Shown: positions 1 through 9,112 of the stretch, piece by piece
Position numbering within the stretch: the first letter of the stretch is position 1
Layout of the letters: each line of letters opens with the position of its first letter
Source: Streptobacillus moniliformis DSM 12112
GTDB taxonomy: Bacteria > Fusobacteriota > Fusobacteriia > Fusobacteriales > Leptotrichiaceae
NCBI RefSeq assembly: GCF_000024565.1
Contig: NC_013515.1
Span: forward strand, 1,594,497 to 1,658,496
Direction: 5' to 3'
DNA: 64,000 nucleotides
Made by a program: the position numbers and the translations under genes
The notes under the pieces: model-generated
Database searches by the model: none
The model's input: the letters and a program-made list of their open reading frames with translations, nothing else
What the model was told of the DNA's origin: nothing

Positions 1-2
1 GT

Positions 3-155
3 GGAGTAGGTATAGTAAACTATGGTGTATTAAACCAAAATATTTTAAAAGAAAATTACAGAAAATTAGAAAAAGAGGTTAACTCTATGTCAGAAAGAAT
101 TGATATAGAAAATTCAAAACTAACTATAGAAGTTAACCTAGAAGGTAATTATTAA
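3..155 (+). CDS. C-terminal end of an unidentified protein (cut by window edge)
   Basis: An open frame enters from the left edge and ends at TAA 153-155, giving the last 50 residues of a protein. The tail is charged, with a short Lys/Glu-rich helical stretch followed by residues compatible with a beta strand. There is no start in the window and no recognisable motif. The 170 bp that follow, up to the convergent phosphatase gene, hold only weak inverted repeats (GAGC/GCTC near 283-294; TAGGGC/GCCCTA at 300-327). Confidence 0.5.
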   Translation, partial: GVGIVNYGVLNQNILKENYRKLEKEVNSMSERIDIENSKLTIEVNLEGNY

Positions 156-324
156 TCTTATTATGGTAGTAATTTTCTTAAATCAAATTTGTTAAATCGG
201 CTTATCTTTTTACGATTATTTATTTTACATCTTATATTAACGAACGATTATCAATTTATAATAAGAAAATTACAATGGAGCTTATGCTCAAAAACTTTTT
301 AGGGCAAGTTTTACCTTTAAAGCC

Positions 325-1122
325 CTATATTAATTTAAACATTTCAAGCATTTTAACAAAACCATCATCATCTATACTATCTGTTACATATTTTGCATGA
401 GATTTAACTAAATCACTTGCATTACCCATAGCTACAGAATGCTCTACTACTTCAAACATAGAAATATCATTATTACCATCACCTATTGCTATTGCTTCAC
501 TAGGTAATATATTAAGTTCTTCCATAAATGCTTTTAAGCCATTACCTTTACTTGCATTCTTATTTAATATTTCTATACTTATAGGTATAGTTCTTACGAA
601 ATAATAATCATTAAGAAATTCTTTATTATGCAACTTTTCAAATTCATCTAATTTTTCTTTACTTCCCATAATATTTACTCTTGAAATCTCAATATCTTTA
701 TCTTCAGAAAATTTTTCCATTTCCATTAAAAGTATTTCATTATCTTCTACTATTTCCGGAAATATTTCATCAACATAATATAGTTTATCTGGTGTATAAA
801 CACTTAAGTTATATCTACTATCAACATTTTTTCTAATATGTCTATAATCATCAAGAGATAAAGAAAAATGTTTAATTATTTTTCTTGTATCTATATTTTG
901 AACTACAGCTCCTGTTGTAAGTATTGCATAATTGTTTTTTCCTGATAATTTAAGTAAATCAAACATTTCATAAAGACTATCTATACTTCTTCCTGTATTT
1001 ACAACTAACATTATTCCTTTATTTTCTAATTTATGAAAAGCTTCTATAACAGCTTTTGATAATTTAGAATCTTTAAGTATAGTTCCATCTAAATCAAAAG
1101 AAATCAATTTAATATTATTCAT
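325..1122 (-). CDS. Cof-type HAD-superfamily phosphatase
   Basis: Predicted cytoplasmic haloacid-dehalogenase-type sugar-phosphate or nucleotide phosphatase of 265 residues, the usual Cof/YidA size. The nucleophile motif DLDGT is at residues 10-14 and the Mg-binding GDGNND motif at about 214-219, with the C2-type cap between them. I start it at ATG 1122 because AGAAAGGA lies just upstream and the protein then begins a few residues before the first motif. The longer open frame to 1194 adds a non-homologous leader that overlaps the rpsP terminator. Last gene of the minus-strand run. Substrate cannot be told from sequence. Confidence 0.85.
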   Translation of the reverse strand: MNNIKLISFDLDGTILKDSKLSKAVIEAFHKLENKGIMLVVNTGRSIDSLYEMFDLLKLSGKNNYAILTTGAVVQNIDTRKIIKHFSLSLDDYRHIRKNVDSRYNLSVYTPDKLYYVDEIFPEIVEDNEILLMEMEKFSEDKDIEISRVNIMGSKEKLDEFEKLHNKEFLNDYYFVRTIPISIEILNKNASKGNGLKAFMEELNILPSEAIAIGDGNNDISMFEVVEHSVAMGNASDLVKSHAKYVTDSIDDDGFVKMLEMFKLI

Positions 1123-1143
1123 AATATTCCTTTCTAAAAGAAA

Positions 1144-1183
1144 AACACTTAAATAATAAGATAAAATCCTTTCTTTAAGTGTT
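1144..1183 (-). terminator. Intrinsic terminator after rpsP
   Basis: Perfect 10-bp arms AACACTTAAA (1144-1153) and TTTAAGTGTT (1174-1183). Read on the minus strand, the hairpin is followed by TTTCTTTT. It sits between rpsP and the Cof phosphatase, so the latter probably depends on read-through or its own promoter. Confidence 0.75.
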
Positions 1184-1200
1184 ATATATTCCATATTTTA

Positions 1201-1467
1201 TTATCTTTTTTTAGTAGCCTCAAATTTTTCCCAAATTCCTGCTTTAGTTAAGATAGATTTAACTGTTTCTGTTGGTTGTGCTCCATTTGATAAAAATCTT
1301 AAAATTTCTTCTTCTTTTAAGTTTACTTGGTTTTCAGAAACTAATGGATTATATGTTCCAACATAAGCTACTGCTTTTCCATCTCTTTTTCCTAATGCTT
1401 CCATTGCTGCTATTCTATAGAAAGGTAATTTTTTTCTACCTAATCTAGTTAATCTTAATTTTAACAT
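1201..1467 (-). CDS. rpsP: 30S ribosomal protein S16
   Basis: Small-subunit ribosomal protein S16, which binds 16S rRNA early in 30S assembly. The 88-residue length and the N-terminal MLKLRLTRLGRKKLPFYRI signature are typical, as is the following GTYNPL stretch. A GGAGG site precedes the ATG. It has its own strong promoter (1499-1527) although it lies in the same orientation behind ffh and the acyltransferase genes. In many bacteria rpsP sits next to ffh; here two lipid genes lie between them. Confidence 0.97.
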   Translation of the reverse strand: MLKLRLTRLGRKKLPFYRIAAMEALGKRDGKAVAYVGTYNPLVSENQVNLKEEEILRFLSNGAQPTETVKSILTKAGIWEKFEATKKR

Positions 1468-1498
1468 TTATTATTCCTCCATTTTTTTATTACAACAC

Positions 1499-1527
1499 AT
1501 TTTACAATATTAATAAAATATTGTCAA
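1499..1527 (-). promoter_or_regulatory. rpsP promoter with palindrome in the spacer
   Basis: On the minus strand: TTGACA (1522-1527), 17-bp spacer, TAAAAT (1499-1504). The spacer is almost entirely the inverted repeat ACAATATT-aataa-AATATTGT (1504-1524), a possible operator lying exactly under RNA polymerase. Confidence 0.75.
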
Positions 1528-1548
1528 GTATTTTTTATTGACAAATTT

Positions 1549-4038
1549 TTATTTATCATCTTCTAAATACATGTTAAATGCTGTATCAACTATTTCAGAA
1601 TAAGACATATTTTCAGGTTTTATTTGCCCTAAATATTTAACAGACAATTTCTTAGGTTTAGGGAATTTATCATATCTTGAATATGCTTCAAAAGCTCCAT
1701 CAATTTTTAAACAAGTTACAGGTATATTTAATTCCTTAGATAATATAGCAAATATTTTCTTAAATTCTCCTAAATTACCATCTTTTGTTCTTGTTCCCTC
1801 AGGGAATATGAATACATTTTTACCTTGTTTAAGTGCTGATGATACATTTTCTATAGTAGATTTAATATTTTTGTTAATATCAAGTAATAATATATTACTA
1901 TGTTTAGCAAAAAATTTCATAAAGGCATTTTTAAAATACCAATTTATAGCTAAAGTATATGTTTTTTCTGATGATTCATTAGGTATTAATAAACTAAGTG
2001 CTAATCCATCAATAAAACTTTCATGATTTGCTATAAATATTTGTTGCTCATTTTTTATATTTTCTGAACCTTTAATATCTATTCTAAAGTATAACTTAAA
2101 TAATAGGAATAATATTGGTTTAATTAATAACATCAGCCATCCATCTTTAAGTTCTTTATTCGGAGCGTTTTGTATAACCTCTTTCCATTGATCTGTAGTT
2201 TCAGTAAATCCACTTGATTTTTCTTCTATATATTTAGATAATCCAAGTAATGTTAAATTATCCTTGAAATCTTCTTCAGATATTTTTAATCCAAAACTAT
2301 TTTCAATAAATGTTAATAACTCTACTTGATCAAGTGAATCAAGACCAAATTCAACTTCTAAATTCTTATTTCCTTCAGGATAAACTCCCTTCATTTTGAA
2401 AATAAAGTCTTTAAGTATTCTGTATTCTTCAGTATTTGGTTCGTTTACATTTTCCTTATTTTCAACCTTAGATTTACCAGAATATATGTCTTTTAACATA
2501 AATCTTCTTACTTTACCTATCCTAGTTTTAGGTAATTCATCTTCAGTAATCTTATACTCTAATATCTTTTCATAATTATGTACAGCTCCATTATAGAACT
2601 CTACTGTATCTTTGATATATGCATTAATATTTAAAATATTTAATTTTTTAGCTTCATTTCTGTCTATTACTATTAATGATGCTAATTTATCGTTATGCCC
2701 TATAATTCCAACCTCTTTAATTATTGAATTAACAGATGACATAAATTTAATTTCAAGCGTTTCAGGATCTACATTTTTACCATTAGATAATACTATCATA
2801 GCATTCTTACGACCAACTATAGTAATATATCCCTCATCATCAACTTCAACTAAATCTCCTGTTTTAAACCAACCATCATCAGTTAATACCTCAGAAGTTT
2901 TTTCAGGTTTATTAAAATATCCTCTCATTACTATAGGTCCTTTAACCCATAATTCTTGATCTACAGCTTTAACTTCTATATTATTTACTGGTTTTCCAAC
3001 AGTCCCTATCTTATATCCATGATTATTTGTATTTCCTGATATTATTGGAGCAGTTTCAGTAAGTCCATAACCTTCACAGTAATCAAAACCTAATGTATTA
3101 AAAAATTCTATCATTTCAATATCAGATTTTGCTCCTCCAACTACCATACTTCTTAATTTTCCACCAAATTTATCATGTACTTTTTTAAATATTTTCTTAG
3201 AAAATGCCTTATTATTTATTTTCTTAGCAATAGCATATATTAATCTAGTTATCCATTTAGAATCTATAGTACTTTTAATAGATTTATAGAATAATTTATA
3301 TACTCTCGGAACTAGTACTAACATAGTTACATCATTTTCAGATAATGCCTTTAATATTTCTTGGCTAGATAGTTTTTCTACTAATACCACTGAATATTGA
3401 TGTTCATGATACATGTAATAAATATTAGCTGACATTAATGGTAATATGTGATGAAAAGGTAATACTGCTAAAATTTGTTCATCATCCCATGTTATTTCTA
3501 ATGTTCTTATAGATAATATTTGATTATATATATTACCATAAGTTAACATTACTCCTTTTGGAGAACCTGTAGTTCCTGATGTATATAGCATTACAGCTAT
3601 ATCTTCCATATCTGGATGTGAAAGTATTCTTTCATCTTTTTCTATTTTTTCATATTTTTCTTTATCTATTTTTATTTCATCAACATTAAATATTTTAATA
3701 TCTCTTCCTGTAGATAAAATAGCTTCCTTTGCAACTTCATAAGTATTATTAGAAACATATATACATATAGCTCCTGAATCATTTAAAAAATATTCTAATT
3801 CATTCTTATTTGACATCGCATCAACTGCAACAGGAGTTAAATTACTATCCCATAATGAATAAAATGCATAAAACCATTCTTTTCTATTTTCCATCATAAT
3901 AATACTAAAAGCTTTGGGCGTTTTTTCCGTTATAACATAATCAGAATAATATTTTACTGTATTTACAAGATCTGTATGACTTATTTTTTTTCCATCAAAG
4001 TCTACTATTGCTAATCTATCAGATTTATTTAAAAACAT
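1549..4038 (-). CDS. Acyl-activating enzyme-ACP-PlsC acyltransferase fusion (copy 1)
   Basis: Three-domain lipid enzyme of 829 residues. Residues about 1-500 are an AMP-forming acyl-activating domain (LYTSGTTGSPKGVML at 151-165, WFKTGD further on). Next comes an acyl-carrier domain with the phosphopantetheine serine in GLDSLDQ (Ser568). The C-terminal third is a PlsC-type acyltransferase (NHESFID, His672/Asp677; FPEGTRT near 745-751). It probably activates a fatty acid, loads it on its own ACP and transfers it to a lysophospholipid, functionally comparable to Aas but with a different domain order. Cytoplasmic face of the inner membrane. Tandem paralogue of the next gene, 44 bp away. The exact acceptor is unknown. 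Confidence 0.85.
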   Translation of the reverse strand: MFLNKSDRLAIVDFDGKKISHTDLVNTVKYYSDYVITEKTPKAFSIIMMENRKEWFYAFYSLWDSNLTPVAVDAMSNKNELEYFLNDSGAICIYVSNNTYEVAKEAILSTGRDIKIFNVDEIKIDKEKYEKIEKDERILSHPDMEDIAVMLYTSGTTGSPKGVMLTYGNIYNQILSIRTLEITWDDEQILAVLPFHHILPLMSANIYYMYHEHQYSVVLVEKLSSQEILKALSENDVTMLVLVPRVYKLFYKSIKSTIDSKWITRLIYAIAKKINNKAFSKKIFKKVHDKFGGKLRSMVVGGAKSDIEMIEFFNTLGFDYCEGYGLTETAPIISGNTNNHGYKIGTVGKPVNNIEVKAVDQELWVKGPIVMRGYFNKPEKTSEVLTDDGWFKTGDLVEVDDEGYITIVGRKNAMIVLSNGKNVDPETLEIKFMSSVNSIIKEVGIIGHNDKLASLIVIDRNEAKKLNILNINAYIKDTVEFYNGAVHNYEKILEYKITEDELPKTRIGKVRRFMLKDIYSGKSKVENKENVNEPNTEEYRILKDFIFKMKGVYPEGNKNLEVEFGLDSLDQVELLTFIENSFGLKISEEDFKDNLTLLGLSKYIEEKSSGFTETTDQWKEVIQNAPNKELKDGWLMLLIKPILFLLFKLYFRIDIKGSENIKNEQQIFIANHESFIDGLALSLLIPNESSEKTYTLAINWYFKNAFMKFFAKHSNILLLDINKNIKSTIENVSSALKQGKNVFIFPEGTRTKDGNLGEFKKIFAILSKELNIPVTCLKIDGAFEAYSRYDKFPKPKKLSVKYLGQIKPENMSYSEIVDTAFNMYLEDDK

Positions 4039-4082
4039 AATTTTTTCCTTTCTTCCTCATAATTTTTCCCTCCAAATTCGCA

Positions 4083-6563
4083 TTAATTATACATATTTCT
4101 TGCTTTATCAACTATTTCATCATAACTTAAATTCTCTGGATTAATTTCTCCTAAATAACTAACTGTTATTTTCTTAGGTTTAGGATATTTATCATATCTT
4201 GAATAAGCTTCAAAAGTTCCATCAATTTTTAAACAAGTAACTTTAACATCCATCTCTTTTGATATTATTGCAAAAGTCTTTTTAAAAGGTGATAAATTCC
4301 CATCTTTTGTTCTTGTTCCTTCAGGGAATATGAATACATTTTTACCTTGTTTTAATACTGATGCAATTTGCTCTATTGTTTCTCTAATATTTCCGTCAAT
4401 ATCTAATAAAACTAAATTAGTTTCTTTAGCAAGTTTTCTCATAAATTTACTTTTAAAATACCAATCTATAGCAAGAGAATAAGTATTTTTTGCTACTTTT
4501 TTTGGAAGTAATAAATTAAGTGCTAATGCATCTAAAAAACTAGCATGATTTGCAATAAATATTTGTGGTTCATTATCTATATTTTCTTTACCTTTAATGC
4601 TTAATCTAAAATAAATTTTGAAGATAAGCCAACCAAGAGGTCTTAAAAATCTAATCCCACTTCCATTTTCTAATTCTTTTACTGGTGCATTTTTTATTAT
4701 CTCTTTCCATTGATCTTTTGTTTCAATAAATTTCTCTGATTTATTTTTTATTAATTCTGATAATTTAATCAAGGTAATATTTTCTTTAAATTCTTCATTT
4801 GTCAACTTAACACCAAAACTTCTTTCTATGAAAGAAAGTAATTCAACTTGATCTAAAGAATCTAAACCAAATTCTATTTCTAAATTTACATTTGGTTCAG
4901 CATATTCATTTTTCATATTAAAAATATACTCTTTTAATACCTTGTATTCTAAAGTATCAGGTTCTTCAACCTTTTCTTTTTGTTCATCTTTCATATGACC
5001 TAAGTAGATATCTTTTAACATAAATCTCTTTAATTTACCTATTCTTGTTTTAGGTAACTCTGCTTCTGTCATCTTGTATTCTAATACCTTTTCATATCCA
5101 TGTGAAGATGCATTATAAAATGATATAGTGTCTTCTATATATGGTTTAATATTTATTATTCCTTTTTCTTTTATTTTTTTATCGTCAATAACTATTAATG
5201 CAGCTAATTTATCATTTTTAGCAAAAATTCCAATTTCTTTAATAATTTCATTTGAATATTGAATTAATCTATTTTCTAATTTTTCAGGATCAATATTTTT
5301 ACCATTAGATAAAACTATCATAGAATTTTTTCTTCCTTTAATAGTAATAAATCCTTCATCATCTATTTCTGCTAGATCTCCTGTTTTAAACCAACCATCT
5401 TCAGTAATTACTTTAGCTGTTTCCTCTGGTTTATTGTAATAACCTTTCATTACTATAGGTCCTTTAACCCATAATTCCCCATCAACTAATTTAACTTCTA
5501 TATTATCAACTTTTCTTCCTACAGTTCCATTTTTCTTACCATGTTTTGTAGTTGAACATGCAACTACTGGTGAAGTTTCACTTAAACCATAACCTTCAAA
5601 GTATTCAATACCTATAGTATCAAAAAAGTCTGCTATTTCTTTATCAGTTTTAGCCCCACCTGAAATAACTCTTGTAAGCTTTCCTCCAAATGTTTTATGT
5701 ATTTTGCTAAAAATTGTTCTTGAAAAACTAATGTTTTGTGCTTTTTGTGCAAGCTTAAATAAGTTTTTAGCCGTAACTTTAGAATCTATTTTACTTTTTA
5801 TTGAACTATAAAATAGCTTATATACTCTTGGAACCATTGATAATATTGTTACATCATTATCATTTAAAGCTTTCAATATATCCTGACTTGAAAGATTCTC
5901 AATAAATACTATAGAAAACTGTGTACTATAATGCATGAATAATAAGTTTGTTGTCATTAATGGAAGTATGTGATGAAAAGGTAGTCCTGCTAATACCTGT
6001 TCATTTTCTTCAATAATCATTAATGATTTTATTGATTCAATTTGTGCTTCTATATTATTAAAAGTTAGCATTACACCTTTAGGATCTCCTGTTGTACCAG
6101 AAGTATATAGCATTATTGCTAGTTCTTCTCCTTCTGGATGTAATAATATTCTTTCATCTTTTGATATTTCTTCTAATTTATTTTCATCTATTTTTACATC
6201 ATCTATATTTTCTATAAAGATTTCTCTTCCTAAAACATTTATTGTTTCTTTAGCCTTTTCATATGTCTTATTTGAAACATAAATGCTTGTTGCATTAGAA
6301 TCTTTTAAAAAATATACTATTTCTTCTATACTAGATTCTGAATCAATTACTAATGGAACATTTTTTTTATCCCAAATTGCATAAAAAGTATATAACCATT
6401 CTTTTCTATTTTCCATCATTATTACATTAAATTGTTGGATATCTTCAGTTTCTTTAATTACATACTTTGAAAAATATTTAACTTTGTCTACCAATTCACT
6501 ATGACTTACTTTATTTCCTTTAGGGTCAACCAAAGCCAACCTATTTGATTTTTGTAAGAACAT
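4083..6563 (-). CDS. Acyl-activating enzyme-ACP-PlsC acyltransferase fusion (copy 2)
   Basis: Paralogue of the neighbouring gene with the same order of domains over 826 residues: AMP-forming domain (LYTSGTTGDPKGVML near 150-165), ACP domain (GLDSLDQVELL), acyltransferase (NHASFLD and FPEGTRT). All catalytic motifs are intact in both copies, so neither looks like a pseudogene. The two differ through much of the sequence, which suggests an old duplication and perhaps different chain-length preference. Starts 37 bp after ffh behind a strong AGGAGGAG site, so it is probably co-transcribed with ylxM-ffh. Confidence 0.85.
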   Translation of the reverse strand: MFLQKSNRLALVDPKGNKVSHSELVDKVKYFSKYVIKETEDIQQFNVIMMENRKEWLYTFYAIWDKKNVPLVIDSESSIEEIVYFLKDSNATSIYVSNKTYEKAKETINVLGREIFIENIDDVKIDENKLEEISKDERILLHPEGEELAIMLYTSGTTGDPKGVMLTFNNIEAQIESIKSLMIIEENEQVLAGLPFHHILPLMTTNLLFMHYSTQFSIVFIENLSSQDILKALNDNDVTILSMVPRVYKLFYSSIKSKIDSKVTAKNLFKLAQKAQNISFSRTIFSKIHKTFGGKLTRVISGGAKTDKEIADFFDTIGIEYFEGYGLSETSPVVACSTTKHGKKNGTVGRKVDNIEVKLVDGELWVKGPIVMKGYYNKPEETAKVITEDGWFKTGDLAEIDDEGFITIKGRKNSMIVLSNGKNIDPEKLENRLIQYSNEIIKEIGIFAKNDKLAALIVIDDKKIKEKGIINIKPYIEDTISFYNASSHGYEKVLEYKMTEAELPKTRIGKLKRFMLKDIYLGHMKDEQKEKVEEPDTLEYKVLKEYIFNMKNEYAEPNVNLEIEFGLDSLDQVELLSFIERSFGVKLTNEEFKENITLIKLSELIKNKSEKFIETKDQWKEIIKNAPVKELENGSGIRFLRPLGWLIFKIYFRLSIKGKENIDNEPQIFIANHASFLDALALNLLLPKKVAKNTYSLAIDWYFKSKFMRKLAKETNLVLLDIDGNIRETIEQIASVLKQGKNVFIFPEGTRTKDGNLSPFKKTFAIISKEMDVKVTCLKIDGTFEAYSRYDKYPKPKKITVSYLGEINPENLSYDEIVDKARNMYN

Positions 6564-6600
6564 ATATAACTCCTCCTAATATTATTAGAATATTTGTAAT

Positions 6601-7932
6601 TTACCTTTTTTTACCTATTTGTCCAAACCCTGGAATATTTCCAGAATTAAACATTTTCATCATTTGTTTCATTTGTTCAAATTGTTTAAGTAACTTATTA
6701 ACTTGTGTTACATCTGTACCTGAACCTTTTGCTATTCTTATTTTTCTACTACTGACTTTTAAAAGATTAGGATTTCTTCTTTCCTCTACTGTCATTGAAT
6801 ATATTATAGCTTCTACCTTTTTCATTTCTTTTTCAGCACCAGTAAGATCTATATCTCCTAAAGCTCCCATACCAGGAAGCATTTTTAATATTCCTCCAAG
6901 AGAACCCATTCTTTTAATCATTTTAAATTGTTTTAAAAAATCTTCAAAATCAAACTGATTTTTTCTAAATTTAGCTTCCATTTCACGTGCTTCTTTTTCA
7001 TCTATAGCTTCTTTAGCCTTTTCAACTAAAGACACTACATCTCCCATTCCAAGTATTCTACTTGCAAGTCTTTCAGGATGAAATACAGCTATGTCATCAA
7101 GCTTTTCTCCTTCAGAAATATATTTAATAGGTTTACCTGAAATTTCTTTAATAGACAGTGCTGCTCCACCACGAGTATCTCCATCTAATTTTGTAACTAC
7201 AACTCCTGTAATATCTAATACATCATTGAATGTTTTAGCAACATTTACAGCATCTTGCCCTGTCATACCATCTACAACCAGTAGTATTTCTGTTGGATTA
7301 ACACTTGATTTAACATCTTGAAGCTCTTGCATTAAAGCCTCGTCTACATGCAATCTTCCAGCAGTATCTATTAGCACATAATCTGCATCTTCTTTTTTAG
7401 CTTCTAATAATCCATTATTAACTATTTCTAATACATTATTACTATCTTCTATAGAGAAAAATGGAACTCCTATTTGATTTGCAAGTACCATTAATTGTTT
7501 TTTAGCTGCTGGTCTATATACATCTGCTCCTATTAAAAATGCCTTACTTTTTTCTTTCTTTAAAAATTTAGCTAATTTACCTGCAAATGTAGTTTTTCCA
7601 GCTCCTTGCAATCCAACCAACATAATAATAGTAGGTTTTGAAGTTGATTTATTTAAAGATGTATTTTGACCTCCTAAAACTTCTATCAATTCATCATTTA
7701 TTATTTTTATAAACTGTTGTCTTGGATTTACACCTTTAATAACTTCTTGACCTTGTGCCTTTTCTTTTATTCTTTTAACGAAGTTTTTAACTACACTATA
7801 GTTTACATCTGCTTCAAGTAGTGCAAGTCTTACTTCTCTTAAAGCTTCTGTAATATTACTTTCAGTAATTTTACTTTGTCCAGATAACTTTTTAAAAGTT
7901 TCTTGTAACTTATCACTTAAACCTTTAAACAT
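6601..7932 (-). CDS. ffh: Signal recognition particle protein Ffh
   Basis: SRP54 GTPase that binds signal peptides and 4.5S/6S RNA and delivers ribosomes to FtsY at the membrane. The 443-residue length is typical. The N domain is followed by the G domain, with the P-loop GLQGAGKTTF at about 107-116, DTAGRLHVD, and TKLDGDTRGG. The C-terminal M domain is Met-rich and ends in the GFGQIGKK-like tail common in Ffh. Its ATG overlaps the TAA of ylxM (TAATG), so the two are translationally coupled. Confidence 0.97.
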   Translation of the reverse strand: MFKGLSDKLQETFKKLSGQSKITESNITEALREVRLALLEADVNYSVVKNFVKRIKEKAQGQEVIKGVNPRQQFIKIINDELIEVLGGQNTSLNKSTSKPTIIMLVGLQGAGKTTFAGKLAKFLKKEKSKAFLIGADVYRPAAKKQLMVLANQIGVPFFSIEDSNNVLEIVNNGLLEAKKEDADYVLIDTAGRLHVDEALMQELQDVKSSVNPTEILLVVDGMTGQDAVNVAKTFNDVLDITGVVVTKLDGDTRGGAALSIKEISGKPIKYISEGEKLDDIAVFHPERLASRILGMGDVVSLVEKAKEAIDEKEAREMEAKFRKNQFDFEDFLKQFKMIKRMGSLGGILKMLPGMGALGDIDLTGAEKEMKKVEAIIYSMTVEERRNPNLLKVSSRKIRIAKGSGTDVTQVNKLLKQFEQMKQMMKMFNSGNIPGFGQIGKKR

Positions 7933-8258
7933 TAATTTGCTCCTTCTTCATACTCTATGATTATTTTATCTAAATTTTCTTTTGAAAAATTATCTCTAAG
8001 CCATTTTAAATTCATCATAATGTTCTCTTCTCTTTCCATAACTCCAAGTAACTTCTCATATTTATCTAGCTGTTTACATCCTCTTTTAATATTATCAAAA
8101 ACTGCTTGTCTACTAACATTAAAAGCTTCTGCTATTTCTGTTAATGAATTATCCTCCTCTAAATATGCAGACAAATATTTTTTCTGTTTATCAGAAAATA
8201 GTTCCTTATAGTATATGAATAAAATCGAGTATTTTATATATTCTTCTATCTCTTTCAT
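7932..8258 (-). CDS. ylxM: YlxM-family SRP-associated HTH protein
   Basis: Small cytoplasmic protein of the YlxM/p13 family, known to pair with ffh and to modulate SRP. The helix-turn-helix core (SLTEIAEAFNVSRQAVFDNI) is intact. I place the start at ATG 8258 (MKEIEEY) because the promoter -10 is at 8265-8270, so a start at 8264 would lie upstream of transcription. That leaves almost no 5' leader, making a leaderless message likely. About 108 residues. Last base of its stop codon is shared with the ffh ATG. Confidence 0.9.
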   Translation of the reverse strand: MKEIEEYIKYSILFIYYKELFSDKQKKYLSAYLEEDNSLTEIAEAFNVSRQAVFDNIKRGCKQLDKYEKLLGVMEREENIMMNLKWLRDNFSKENLDKIIIEYEEGAN

Positions 8259-8264
8259 ACACAT

Positions 8265-8293
8265 ATTTTACACTATTTAGTTTATTTTGACAA
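8265..8293 (-). promoter_or_regulatory. ylxM-ffh operon promoter
   Basis: On the minus strand: TTGTCA (8288-8293), 17-bp spacer, TAAAAT (8265-8270). Expected transcription start is about 8258, which is the ylxM ATG itself. Confidence 0.65.
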
Positions 8294-8314
8294 CTATTAA
8301 AAATCCTTGAATTA

Positions 8315-8323
8315 TGGTATAAT
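8315..8323 (+). promoter_or_regulatory. Extended -10 promoter of the small outer-membrane protein gene
   Basis: TGGTATAAT (8315-8323) is a consensus extended -10, 26 bp before the chosen ATG. No good -35 is present at 17 bp. The TTGACA at 8287-8292 is 25 bp away, too far for normal use. Confidence 0.5.
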
Positions 8324-8349
8324 AAATGAAAGTAATAAGGAGTGGTGTT

Positions 8350-8880
8350 ATGAAAAAGATACTATTATTTATACTAATGTCAAATTTTCTTTCTTATTCT
8401 ACATATATAGCTGGACCTAGAATAAAAGTTGAAGGTGGAGTTGGAATTGGTAAAGCTGATAATATTATACTTCCATTAAATGTAGCTATACTTCCTGAAT
8501 GGAGAGCTGAAATTAGACATGATATTAATGTGGCATTTGGACCTAAATTCACCGTAGTTTCTTCTCATCAATTCAAGGGATTGAAATATAACGGGGCAAA
8601 AATTAGGGCATTAATTGGAGCAGAAACACATATAAATTTTAAAGTAACTAATAAACTTGATATATTTCTTGGTGCAGAATCTGCAATAGGTGGTGGATCT
8701 GATGTAACATTTGAATCAGCTCAAGTATCACAATCAACTCAAGCGAATAAAAAGAAAGCTGTATTTGATTGGTTAGCTTTAATGTCTGGTGGAATAAAAG
8801 TAAATGAGAGATATAACATGGGAGTATATTTTGGATATGGAAAAGGAAATTTTGGAATACAGGCAGGATATACTTTTTAA
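8350..8880 (+). CDS. Small beta-barrel outer-membrane protein
   Basis: Unknown family, 176 residues. Sec signal peptide (MKKILLFILMSNFLSYSTYIA), then alternating hydrophobic/polar strands and a C-terminal GYTF, the aromatic end expected for a Bam-assembled barrel of about eight strands. Start at ATG 8350 is set by AAGGAG seven bases upstream; an upstream in-frame ATG at 8326 has no such site. A paralogue lies at 26764-27360 (shared AGP-R/Y start, 'INFGPR/VAFGPK', final AGYTF). Unlike that paralogue, its promoter has no G run. Pore or adhesin role is unknown. Confidence 0.75.
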   Translation: MKKILLFILMSNFLSYSTYIAGPRIKVEGGVGIGKADNIILPLNVAILPEWRAEIRHDINVAFGPKFTVVSSHQFKGLKYNGAKIRALIGAETHINFKVTNKLDIFLGAESAIGGGSDVTFESAQVSQSTQANKKKAVFDWLALMSGGIKVNERYNMGVYFGYGKGNFGIQAGYTF

Positions 8881-8890
8881 GAAAAAAATA

Positions 8891-8930
8891 TGATAAGGAT
8901 TAAATAATAAATAAAGTTTAATCCTTATCA
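8891..8930. terminator. Bidirectional hairpin terminator
   Basis: Perfect 14-bp arms TGATAAGGATTAAA (8891-8904) and TTTAATCCTTATCA (8917-8930), 12-nt loop, between convergent genes. The T tracts are weak. Confidence 0.7.
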
Positions 8931-8965
8931 ATAATTAAAATTTATCTAACTTTTAGGGACATATC

Positions 8966-9112
8966 TTACATTTCCTTTATTGAAGATTTAATATGCTCTC
9001 GTTCAGTAGATGTTAATTCGTATTTATCAAATAATTGCTCATCTATTTCTTTAATAGATTTCGACCAATCTATATCGGATTTTTCTGTAAAATCTTGCAT
9101 TGGAACAAATCT
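8966..9112. repeat. 3' homology block of the specificity cassettes
   Basis: About 147 bp closely matching 10111-10257 in direct orientation; both encode the shared C-terminal end of the two cassettes. Occasional mismatches only. Confidence 0.8.

Noticed and set aside
8287-8323. TTGACA plus TATAAT as a promoter for the 8350 gene
   Set aside because: The spacing is 25 bp. The -10 is better explained as an extended -10, and this TTGACA overlaps the -35 of the divergent ylxM promoter.
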